This document shows, one piece after another, positions 1 through 5,621 of a stretch of DNA of 5,983 nt. How positions within the stretch are numbered: position 1 is the first letter of the stretch; each line of letters starts with the position of its first letter. The notes beneath the pieces were generated by a model that was not told where the DNA came from, searched no databases, and was given only the letters and a program-made list of their open reading frames with translations. Both the position numbers and the translations under genes were made by a program. The DNA comes from an uncultured Neomegalonema sp. (lineage in GTDB: Bacteria > Pseudomonadota > Alphaproteobacteria > Rhodobacterales > Rhodobacteraceae): contig CALFWP010000175.1 in assembly GCA_937927905.1 (NCBI GenBank), positions 1 to 5,983 on the forward strand, given 5' to 3'.

Positions 1-249
1 AGCAATAAAGACCAGGCCGACCAGACCGTCTACGGTGAGGTGAAAATTATAGGACAAGACTTTAACAACGCCGGTCTGATGATCGGTCAACAGGGTCAGG
101 ATAAATGCGGCAATGCCTGTCACAACCGAGAGCCAGAAAGCCATAGGGTTGCTTGCGCCCAATCCTAACAGGAAGGGCATGGCGATCAGGCCGATTGCAA
201 CCGGATAATCAATATATGCGTGCATGGCTTTGGTAACAAATTTTGGCAT
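1..249 (-). CDS. Small multi-pass membrane protein, SPW-repeat-like (3' end outside window)
   Basis: Reading the minus strand from the ATG at 249 gives 83 codons without a stop, running off the window edge, so the C-terminus is missing. The start is supported by an AAAGGAGA ribosome binding site (257-264) seven bases upstream. The product begins MPKFVTKAMHAYIDYPVAIG and is strongly hydrophobic, with likely membrane segments at about residues 16-32, 37-56 and 71 to the end. Two related units are visible, each with an Asp followed by a hydrophobic helix (DYPVAIGLIAMPF near 14-26 and DGLVGLVFIA near 74-83). This resembles small inner-membrane proteins with SPW repeats, whose function is unknown. 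The family assignment is from memory of the pattern and is tentative; that it is a real membrane-protein gene is better supported. It lies downstream of the cupredoxin gene on the same strand, separated by 68 bases with two hairpins, so co-transcription is possible but not certain. Confidence 0.65.
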   Translation of the reverse strand, partial: MPKFVTKAMHAYIDYPVAIGLIAMPFLLGLGASNPMAFWLSVVTGIAAFILTLLTDHQTGVVKVLSYNFHLTVDGLVGLVFIA

Positions 250-269
250 GAAAATGTCTCCTTTGAATG

Positions 270-283
270 CCGCCATACGGCGG
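270..283 (-). other. Short hairpin just upstream of the membrane-protein gene
   Basis: CCGCC at 270-274 pairs perfectly with GGCGG at 279-283 around a four-base loop. In the minus-strand transcript the hairpin ends five bases before the AAAGGAGA ribosome binding site of the membrane-protein gene. It could stabilise a processed mRNA end or affect translation. The sequence following it on either strand has no long T run, so it is not a good terminator. A TATAGT box (284-289, minus strand) lies just before it and could be a -10 element, but no convincing -35 was seen. Confidence 0.35.
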
Positions 284-300
284 ACTATAATTCTTATAAA

Positions 301-316
301 CGCGGTGAAACCCGCG
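301..316 (-). terminator. Possible weak terminator or attenuator after the cupredoxin gene
   Basis: CGCGG (301-305) pairs with CCGCG (312-316) across a six-base loop, directly after the cupredoxin stop codon at 318-320. On the minus strand it is followed by TTTATAAGAA, a T-poor tail, so termination would be partial at best. It may lower expression of the downstream membrane-protein gene relative to the lipoprotein/cupredoxin pair. Confidence 0.4.
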
Positions 317-317
317 C

Positions 318-668
318 TTATCCTTTGACCAGTTTAAGAGCGGCCTGCATGTGCGGGTGAAACCGGCAGTAATAGTCCCCGACCGTATCTGCACCAACTG
401 TTGTTATGGCTGTTTCTCCCCTTTTGAGAGAGCCGGTATCCCAGCTGTCATCCGTGGCTGTTGCCGTATGCGGTGCAATATCTTTGTTGACCCAAAGGAT
501 TGTATCGCCTTCGTGCACGGTCAGTTCGGCAGGTACGAACTTAAATCCCGTGATCTCAACAGTGTGTGTTGCTGTTTTTTCGCCTGCCTGTGCGGTCTGA
601 ATACCAAACGGCAGGAGTGTAAAACCTGCCGCAACACTTATCACGGTGCGTCTGTTCAAGTCCGCCAT
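318..668 (-). CDS. Exported amicyanin/pseudoazurin-type cupredoxin (type 1 copper protein)
   Basis: This 116-residue protein has an N-terminal signal (residues 1-28) with an Arg-Arg pair (NRRTVIS, about 5-11), a hydrophobic stretch and a probable cleavage site after AQA at 26-28. The mature part of about 88 residues is one cupredoxin domain. The four expected type 1 copper ligands are visible: His67 in APHTAT, then Cys101, His104 and Met107 in CRFHPHM. The short C-x2-H-x2-M ligand loop is the amicyanin/pseudoazurin arrangement. Such proteins shuttle single electrons in the periplasm; the partner is not identifiable here, and some small cupredoxins may instead bind or buffer copper. The Arg pair suggests possible Tat export, although the motif departs from the consensus and Sec export is not excluded. 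The ATG overlaps the stop of the upstream DUF4142 gene (TGATG, 666-670), indicating translational coupling. The domain assignment is firm; the physiological role is not. Confidence 0.92.
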   Translation of the reverse strand: MADLNRRTVISVAAGFTLLPFGIQTAQAGEKTATHTVEITGFKFVPAELTVHEGDTILWVNKDIAPHTATATDDSWDTGSLKRGETAITTVGADTVGDYYCRFHPHMQAALKLVKG

Positions 669-1222
669 CAGTTGAGACTCTTGACCATCATTTCAGCATG
701 CTTTTCGTGGGCCAGAAATATTTCCAATCCTTGCTTGAACAGCGTTTTTACTTCCGGATTTTCGATTTTCGGAATAAAACTGTCCGCGACCAGGCCATTG
801 ACGGCTCTGTGATAATCAAGTTCGTTCTGGGCATACCGGCGGTCAAAGGTATCGCCGCGCAGAAGGCTCATTTCATCAACCAGAGCGTCAGAATTTTTCA
901 CAAGCTGCTTGCTGAGAAAGTTATCCTGAGCTTCTGCTCCAAGTTTATCAAGCAATGCAAGCGCCTGTTCATTCACTGCCGTATGATCGCGGATCATGGT
1001 TTTTGCAAAGTCATGAACGGTCGGATTCTCGGAAATCGCGAGGGCCAGGTGTGCATAGCGGATATCAATTTCATCCGCTGTATAAGCGACATGAGCGATT
1101 TCCAGATCATTTAGATCAGCGGGCGAGGGGGTAGCAGCTTCCTGTGCCGGGGCAGTTGCCTGGCTACATGCCTGCAATACCAGCAATACACATGCGGCAA
1201 TTGCGGAAAATTTAAAATTCAT
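668..1222 (-). CDS. DUF4142-family lipoprotein
   Basis: This 184-residue protein starts with a short basic N-terminus, a hydrophobic segment and a lipobox LQAC ending at Cys19, followed by an Ala/Pro/Thr-rich linker to about residue 36. Ser at +2 after the Cys suggests outer-membrane sorting by the Lol rule. Residues 38-182 are helical and match the DUF4142 pattern: ENPTVHDFAKTMIRDH (about 65-80), a central FDRRYAQNELDYHRAV (126-141) and a C-terminal FLAHEKHAEMM (169-179). DUF4142 proteins are predicted ferritin-like four-helix bundles of the envelope with no settled biochemical function; the His residues at 80, 138, 172 and 175 could be structural or metal-binding, which is inference. A GGGAG ribosome binding site (1230-1234) lies seven bases before the ATG. 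The stop overlaps the cupredoxin start by one base, so the two are an operon. The gene diverges from the AraC-type regulator across a 152-base gap. Confidence 0.9.
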   Translation of the reverse strand: MNFKFSAIAACVLLVLQACSQATAPAQEAATPSPADLNDLEIAHVAYTADEIDIRYAHLALAISENPTVHDFAKTMIRDHTAVNEQALALLDKLGAEAQDNFLSKQLVKNSDALVDEMSLLRGDTFDRRYAQNELDYHRAVNGLVADSFIPKIENPEVKTLFKQGLEIFLAHEKHAEMMVKSLN

Positions 1223-1300
1223 GATCGTTCTCCCATTTCATCACGCATCAAAAAGTTTGGCGTTGAGATAAGGAAAACCGAATCCGGGGAATTTATGAAT

Positions 1301-1325
1301 GATCAAAAGTCCGTATTTTTTGATC
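1301..1325. repeat. Inverted repeat, candidate operator in the divergent intergenic region
   Basis: GATCAAAA at 1301-1308 is repeated perfectly inverted as TTTTGATC at 1318-1325, with nine bases between the arms. A near copy of the arm, ATCAAAAAGT, occurs at 1247-1256, close to the lipoprotein start. The repeat sits between the divergent AraC-type regulator and lipoprotein genes, where an operator would be expected. It has no terminator-like tail in either direction. Which protein binds it, if any, cannot be told from sequence. Confidence 0.4.
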
Positions 1326-1333
1326 TGTGGTAC

Positions 1334-1358
1334 ATGTGACTGGATTATCGGTTCACAT
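1334..1358. repeat. Second inverted repeat, ATGTGA-N13-TCACAT
   Basis: ATGTGA at 1334-1339 pairs with TCACAT at 1353-1358 across 13 bases. The half-sites look like those of CRP/FNR-type regulators, but the 13-base spacing is too long for the usual TGTGA-N6-TCACA site. It ends four bases before the putative -10 box of the AraC-type gene and so would overlap its -35 region, a position suited to repression or autoregulation. A chance match is possible. Confidence 0.3.
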
Positions 1359-1362
1359 CTGG

Positions 1363-1368
1363 TAATAT
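1363..1368 (+). promoter_or_regulatory. Putative -10 box for the AraC-type gene (possible leaderless mRNA)
   Basis: TAATAT at 1363-1368 is a good sigma-70-like -10 element. A start site seven bases downstream would fall at 1375, the A of the chosen ATG, giving a leaderless message. This agrees with the lack of a properly spaced ribosome binding site: the only purine-rich tract, GGAAG at 1369-1373, is one base from the ATG. No good -35 element is seen at 16-18 bases upstream, as might be expected of an activator-dependent promoter. Confidence 0.35.
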
Positions 1369-1374
1369 GGAAGC

Positions 1375-2313
1375 ATGGATGCTTTAAGTGATATATTATC
1401 TCGCATGCGCCTCAAAGGGGCGCTGTATTTCCGTACTTCATTCACACCGCCATGGGGTGTGCAAGTTCCGGCGTTTGAAAATGTCGCGCGGTATCATTTT
1501 GCCTATAAAGGGCGTTGTCTTGTCCGCATTGCAAATGAATCAATGCCGGTTGCGATGGAGCAGGGTGACCTGATTATTATTCCGCACGGGGCGAAACATA
1601 CGCTGTTTTGTGATCCGGATACCGAAACCGATGCCTTGCCGCTTGATCAGATGATCGAGAAGTCAGGATTCACCGGTAGCGGAACACTCGTTTACGGGGC
1701 TCACGGAACGCAACATGAAACGCATTTGATTTGTGGGCATTTCGCTTTTGATGGTTATGTTAGTCATCCACTGATTGAGACATTGCCGTCTTATATACTC
1801 ATCCGCAATTACGGCGAAAGCTCCGGCAATTGGATGGAAAACACATTGCGGATTATCGGCGCGGAAGCAGGACGCGAAGGTATCGGCAATGATCTGATTG
1901 CCCTGAAGCTATCTGAAATAATTTTTGCTCAGGCTCTGCGTTCTTACCTGGCGACTGTTGGTGCAAATCGGTCTGTTATGTCCGCTTTTGCCAATCCGCA
2001 GATCGGGCGTGTGCTGTCAGCTATTCATGAAAAACCCAGTTTTGCTTGGAATTTAGAGGATTTATCCGGCATCGCGGGGATGTCACGTACATCGTTTGTG
2101 AATACGTTCTCGCAGCTTATGGCAATGACGCCCTTCAACTATATTACCCAATGGCGGATGCAGATTGCACAACAAATGTTGGCGGAAACTTCCGCGCCGA
2201 TCATCGAAGTTGCAGAAAGCACCGGCTATCAATCCGAAGCCTCGTTCGGGCGGATGTTTAAAAAGGCGGTCGGTTTTGCACCGGCAACATACCGGCGCAA
2301 TATGCAAGCCTGA
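1375..2313 (+). CDS. AraC/XylS-family transcriptional regulator with Cupin_6-type sensor domain
   Basis: The 312-residue protein has two parts. Residues 1 to about 190 match the Cupin_6 (AraC_binding_2-like) sensor domain: it opens MDALSDILSRMRLKGALYFR, continues with PPWGVQVP (25-32), then a cupin core with GDLIIIPHGAKHTLF (64-78) and ICGHFAFDG (119-127). Residues 225-308 form the double helix-turn-helix DNA-binding domain, with the first HTH in WNLEDLSGIAGMSRTSFV (225-242) and the second in IIEVAESTGYQSEASFGRMF (276-295), ending with the AraC-signature PATYRR. The ATG at 1375 is preferred because MDALSD is the usual beginning of this subfamily; the Met at residue 11 would remove it. Ligands of this subfamily are mostly unknown. 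The gene is divergent from the lipoprotein/cupredoxin operon, making that operon and its own promoter the first candidate targets. Confidence 0.93.
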   Translation: MDALSDILSRMRLKGALYFRTSFTPPWGVQVPAFENVARYHFAYKGRCLVRIANESMPVAMEQGDLIIIPHGAKHTLFCDPDTETDALPLDQMIEKSGFTGSGTLVYGAHGTQHETHLICGHFAFDGYVSHPLIETLPSYILIRNYGESSGNWMENTLRIIGAEAGREGIGNDLIALKLSEIIFAQALRSYLATVGANRSVMSAFANPQIGRVLSAIHEKPSFAWNLEDLSGIAGMSRTSFVNTFSQLMAMTPFNYITQWRMQIAQQMLAETSAPIIEVAESTGYQSEASFGRMFKKAVGFAPATYRRNMQA

Positions 2314-2333
2314 TTATATGTTGTGCGGCTTGC
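2304..2333. terminator. Possible weak bidirectional hairpin between convergent genes
   Basis: GCAAGCC (2304-2310) is perfectly inverted as GGCTTGC (2327-2333), with a 16-base loop containing the AraC-gene stop codon. It lies in the junction where the AraC-type gene and the RidA-family gene converge, 30 bases apart, and could slow transcription from both sides. No T run follows in either direction and the loop is long, so this is weak as an intrinsic terminator. Confidence 0.3.
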
Positions 2334-2343
2334 GGTGCGTGGG

Positions 2344-2685
2344 TCAGTTGCATACGGCATCGACGATGATTTCCACCTTGAGGATATCGCGGGCAAGCTT
2401 TGCCTCTCCACAGGCGCGTGCCGGGGCGTGACCGTCCGGCACCCAGTCGTTCCAAATTTCATTCAGACCGGCGAAGTCTTTCATATCCGACAGCCAGATC
2501 GTCGCACGCAGCATTTTTTCACGTGAGCTGCCTGCCTCGTCCAGGAGGGCGTCGATTTTGGCAAGACAGGCGGCGGTCTGTTCCTGAATCGTGTCGCCCT
2601 CGGCCACCTGGCCGGACAGATAGGCAATGCCGTTATGTTTGACGATTTTCGAAGCGCGGGCTGTGGTGCCGATACGGGTAATCAT
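2344..2685 (-). CDS. RidA (YjgF/YER057c/UK114) family enamine/imine deaminase
   Basis: This 113-residue protein is a full-length RidA-fold subunit. Visible hallmarks are an N-terminal strand region VKHNGIAYLSGQVAEG (15-30), the helix EQTAACLAKIDALLDEAG (35-52), the segment ATIWLSDMKDFAGLNEIW (61-78), and the active-site signature APARACGEAKLA (87-98) with the substrate-binding Arg90 and Glu94. RidA proteins form trimers with active sites between subunits and hydrolyse reactive enamine/imine intermediates, such as 2-aminoacrylate from PLP enzymes, to keto acids and ammonia in the cytosol. The IWLSDMKDF and GHAPARA patterns resemble the cd06150-like subgroup rather than E. coli RidA itself, so the exact substrate is open and no symbol is given. 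An AAGGAC ribosome binding site (2694-2699) lies eight bases before the ATG. The gene follows prfC by 20 bases with no visible terminator, suggesting a shared transcript. Confidence 0.92.
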   Translation of the reverse strand: MITRIGTTARASKIVKHNGIAYLSGQVAEGDTIQEQTAACLAKIDALLDEAGSSREKMLRATIWLSDMKDFAGLNEIWNDWVPDGHAPARACGEAKLARDILKVEIIVDAVCN

Positions 2686-2705
2686 AGGGTGGTGTCCTTA
2701 ATAGC

Positions 2706-4316
2706 TTAAATCAGCATCTCTTTCGTGCGGCTCAATGTAATCCCGTCATAATCCCGCTCTACCCTGTCAACATCCCACGGGATGCGGATCATAAAGACCG
2801 GGTCGCCGTCATGGTCCATGGCGCATTGGCCCTTTTCCTTGGCGACAAAAGCTTCGACAGTTTTTCTTTCGCCCAGAATCCAGCGGGCCTCGCGGTATTG
2901 GGTGGCCTCAAAGCGGACAGGCAGGGAGTATTCCGTCTCAATCCGGCTCGACAGCACGTCGAATTGCAGGGCACCGACCACACCGACAATCCACGCGCCG
3001 CCGATCTCCGGTTTGAACAACTTGGCCGCGCCTTCCTCTGCAAATTGTGTAAGGGCTTTATCAAGGTGCTTGGCCTTCATCGGGTCCCCAGCGCGGCAGG
3101 TGCGCAGCAGCTCCGGCGCGAAAGACGGGATGCCGGAAAACCTTAGGTTCTCGCCCTCGGTCAGCGCATCGCCGATGCGAAGCTGTCCGTGGTTCGGTAC
3201 GCCTATAATATCGCCTGCCCAGGCTTCTTCTGCGAGTTCCCGGTCTTTGGCCAGAAAAAGCACAGGGTTTGAAATCGCCATCGGTTTACCGCTGCGCACA
3301 TGGTGCATCTTCATGCCGCGATTGAATTTGCCTGAACACAGCCGCAGGAACGCTACGCGGTCGCGGTGTTTGGGGTCCATATTCGCCTGCACCTTAAAGA
3401 CAAAGCCGGTGGCTTTTTTTTCTTCCGGTGCCACGGCGCGGCTTTCTGTATTGCGGGCTTGCGGTGGCGGTGCGTAAGCGGCCAGGCCGCTGAGCAATTC
3501 CTGCACTCCGAATGAATTGATCGCAGAGCCGAACCAGATCGGGGTCATATGCCCCTCAAGGAAGGATTGCGTATCAAAGGCGGGCAGCAGTTCCCGCGCC
3601 ATTTCGACGTTTTCCCGCAATTCATCAAGTTGTTCCGCACTCATGTGACCTGCGAGTTCTGGATCATCAAGGCCGCTCATTTCTATACTTTCCGCCTTTT
3701 TATGGCGGTCGGCACGGTCCATCAGGCCCAGGCGGTCATTGAGAATGTCGTAGGTGCCCAGAAACTCCCGCCCCATACCGATGGGCCAGCTGGCCGGTGT
3801 AACATCCAAGGCAAGGGCTTCCTGAATTTCGTCGATAATTTCGAAGGTATCGCGGGCCTCGCGGTCCATCTTATTGACGAATGTCAGAATGGGCAGGTCG
3901 CGCATTCGGCAGACTTCGAAGAGTTTCAGCGTTTGCGGCTCGATCCCTTTAGCGGCGTCAATCACCATAACGGCAGCGTCAACAGCGGTAAGCGTGCGGT
4001 ATGTATCCTCGGAAAAATCCTCGTGTCCGGGCGTGTCCAGCAGGTTGAACCAGCAATCGCCCCATTCAAACGTCATGGCGGAGGCGGAGACAGAGATGCC
4101 GCGCTGTTGCTCCATCTTCAGAAAGTCGGATGTCGCCCGGCGCTGTTCACCCCGCGCACGCACGGCACCCGCGGTCTGGATGGCACCGCCATAAACCAGT
4201 AGCTTTTCCGTCAGTGTGGTCTTGCCCGCATCAGGGTGGGAGATAATCGCAAAGGTTCGTCGCCGCGCGATTTCAGGCGGAAGAACCCCGCCGCTGTTAT
4301 GTCCTATTGCACTCAT
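2706..4316 (-). CDS. prfC: Peptide chain release factor 3 (RF3)
   Basis: This 536-residue translational GTPase is close to the usual RF3 length of about 530. RF3 is a cytosolic GTPase that removes RF1/RF2 from the ribosome after peptide release. The G motifs are all present: G1 SHPDAGKTT (26-34), the G2 region QQRGISVSAS (70-79), G3 DTPGHEDF (94-101), G4 NKMD (148-151) and G5 GSA (262-264). SHPDAGKTT and the ARRRTFAII lead-in are characteristic of RF3 rather than EF-G. Domain II runs from about 300 to 385 and the C-terminal RF3 domain to 536, including GVVGALQFDVLSSRI near 448-462. The ATG at 4316 places the G domain at the expected distance, and an in-frame stop lies just upstream of it, so no longer start is available. 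No Shine-Dalgarno sequence is visible before it. The N-terminus MSAIGHNSGG replaces the usual leader of the family. ridA follows 20 bases downstream. Confidence 0.97.
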   Translation of the reverse strand: MSAIGHNSGGVLPPEIARRRTFAIISHPDAGKTTLTEKLLVYGGAIQTAGAVRARGEQRRATSDFLKMEQQRGISVSASAMTFEWGDCWFNLLDTPGHEDFSEDTYRTLTAVDAAVMVIDAAKGIEPQTLKLFEVCRMRDLPILTFVNKMDREARDTFEIIDEIQEALALDVTPASWPIGMGREFLGTYDILNDRLGLMDRADRHKKAESIEMSGLDDPELAGHMSAEQLDELRENVEMARELLPAFDTQSFLEGHMTPIWFGSAINSFGVQELLSGLAAYAPPPQARNTESRAVAPEEKKATGFVFKVQANMDPKHRDRVAFLRLCSGKFNRGMKMHHVRSGKPMAISNPVLFLAKDRELAEEAWAGDIIGVPNHGQLRIGDALTEGENLRFSGIPSFAPELLRTCRAGDPMKAKHLDKALTQFAEEGAAKLFKPEIGGAWIVGVVGALQFDVLSSRIETEYSLPVRFEATQYREARWILGERKTVEAFVAKEKGQCAMDHDGDPVFMIRIPWDVDRVERDYDGITLSRTKEMLI

Positions 4317-4375
4317 GCAGCGGGGTTTAGAACATCAGGAACGGTGTTTCCAGCATTAGAGACGCATAGGGGTAG

Positions 4376-4390
4376 GGAAAGCCGCTTTCC
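4376..4390. other. Small inverted repeat between glycosyltransferase and prfC
   Basis: GGAAAG (4376-4381) and CTTTCC (4385-4390) pair perfectly around a three-base loop in the 96-base gap between the glycosyltransferase stop and the prfC start. There is no T run after it on the minus strand, so it is not a typical intrinsic terminator. It may be part of a prfC leader or a weak end for the upstream transcript. The rest of this gap shows no clear promoter. Confidence 0.25.
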
Positions 4391-4412
4391 GGTAGAATAA
4401 TGACCCGCTATT

Positions 4413-5618
4413 TTAACCGGAGACCCGTGTGTTGTGACGTGCAACGACATCTTTAAAGACATCAATGACACCGGTTACTGTATCATCCCATGAGAATTTT
4501 TCCGCATAGGCACGGGTCGCATTCCGGTCCGGCAGCTGCTGCAAAAGTGAACGTATCTGAAAGCGTATCGTTTCGGCATTGCGTTCAGTGGTCAATAAGC
4601 CCGCCTCCGGCACACAAACCACTTCCGGTGTGCCCCAGACGGATGTTGCAACAACGGGTGTTCCGCAAGCCATCGATTCCAAAAGCACATTCGCCCATCC
4701 CTCACGGCTGGAGGCCAGGACGGAGAGATCGGCAGCACCGTAGAAATCCGATAGGGCTTTATGGGGAACCGGACCGACAAGCTTAACACGATCCGTGACC
4801 CCGAGACCCTCGATACGCGCCTGAAGAACATTTTGTTCCGGTCCGCTGCCTGCGATGAGTAAATGCACGTTCTCCAGACCCGCAACGGCATCAATCGTAA
4901 GGTGATGCCCCTTACGTTCAACCAGGCCGCCAACGGACACAACAAGAGGCGCATCAACCGGAATGCCGTAAGTTGCCTTTAATCCTTCGCGTGGAACCTG
5001 TGGGGCATGAAAAGCCTGCAGGTCGACACCGTTGCGCAAAGTGTGAATTTTCGACCCTTCAGCGCCAAGGTCGATCAACTCCTGCCGTAAAGCTTCACAA
5101 ACAGTTATGGATGCCGTGGCGCGTCGCGCCGTTTCCAGAACAGCTGTCCGACCGAACTCGCTCATGCCTGGAATCTGGTTGATATCCGTTCCGCGTGCTG
5201 TGCAGGTAAAAGGGATGCCTAAATCCTCGGACAGCTTTGCCGCCGCCACGCCATCAGGATAAAAGTAATGCGCATCTATCAGATCAAATGGCCCTGTTTC
5301 CTCGATCAGATTTGCCGCGGCGCGTTTTATGGCGCGGTGATAGAATGCCGGTTGTGACTGCATTCCGATTTTGGGGATCATGACATAACGGGGGTGATCA
5401 ATACGTATCCCGTGGCGTATCTCGCTTTTCGGTATTGCAGCATGAGTCGCATAGCTGCCGAAAATCTTATTTTTTGAAGGAAACCAGGGTGTTGGCGCAA
5501 TTACTGTAATGTCGGCCTCGCCGGTTGCATGAACGCGCTGCATCCGGTTTTCGACAAACACGGCATGGTTGGGTTGTGCGGCATTCGGATAAAGAGAGGT
5601 AACGGTCAGGACACGCAT
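4413..5618 (-). CDS. GT4-type (GT-B fold) glycosyltransferase
   Basis: The 401-residue product is a full-length retaining GT-B glycosyltransferase. The N-terminal acceptor-side domain starts MRVLTVTSLYPNAAQPNHAV and includes a conserved DLIDAHYFYPDGVAAAKLS segment (112-130) and TARGTDIN (140-147). The donor-binding domain begins near 222 with PLVVSVGGLVERKGHHLTID (224-243), continues with LLIAGSGPE (253-261) and VGPVPHKAL (281-289), and carries the E-x7-E motif as EGWANVLLE (Glu306 and Glu314), followed by SMACGTPVVAT. These are family 4 features; such enzymes transfer sugars from nucleotide-sugar donors onto lipid-linked or polysaccharide acceptors at the cytoplasmic face of the inner membrane. 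Donor and acceptor cannot be read from the sequence. No signal peptide or membrane span is seen. A GGGAG site (5628-5632) lies nine bases before the ATG, inside the end of the upstream small gene, whose stop is only three bases away, so the two are probably one operon. Confidence 0.94.
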   Translation of the reverse strand: MRVLTVTSLYPNAAQPNHAVFVENRMQRVHATGEADITVIAPTPWFPSKNKIFGSYATHAAIPKSEIRHGIRIDHPRYVMIPKIGMQSQPAFYHRAIKRAAANLIEETGPFDLIDAHYFYPDGVAAAKLSEDLGIPFTCTARGTDINQIPGMSEFGRTAVLETARRATASITVCEALRQELIDLGAEGSKIHTLRNGVDLQAFHAPQVPREGLKATYGIPVDAPLVVSVGGLVERKGHHLTIDAVAGLENVHLLIAGSGPEQNVLQARIEGLGVTDRVKLVGPVPHKALSDFYGAADLSVLASSREGWANVLLESMACGTPVVATSVWGTPEVVCVPEAGLLTTERNAETIRFQIRSLLQQLPDRNATRAYAEKFSWDDTVTGVIDVFKDVVARHNTRVSG

Positions 5619-5621
5619 ATA

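Noticed and set aside
209..397. Minus-strand open frame of 62 codons across the hairpin gap
   Set aside because: It overlaps the cupredoxin end and the membrane-protein start in another frame and has no recognisable features.
351..812. Plus-strand open frame of 153 codons
   Set aside because: It overlaps the cupredoxin and DUF4142 genes in antisense; the Cys-rich translation is a by-product of the opposite strand.
698..1114. Plus-strand open frame of 138 codons
   Set aside because: Antisense to the DUF4142 gene, which has a lipobox, family pattern and ribosome binding site.
1334..1358. CRP-binding site
   Set aside because: The half-sites look right but the spacing is 13 rather than 6 bases, so it is kept only as an unassigned inverted repeat.
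2782..3477. Plus-strand open frame of 231 codons
   Set aside because: It lies wholly antisense to prfC, whose conserved residues explain the coding signal. The translation has no recognisable domain and is Ser/Arg-rich, as expected for a shadow frame.
3549..4202. Plus-strand open frame of 217 codons
   Set aside because: Antisense to the GTPase domain of prfC, with no motif or ribosome binding support.
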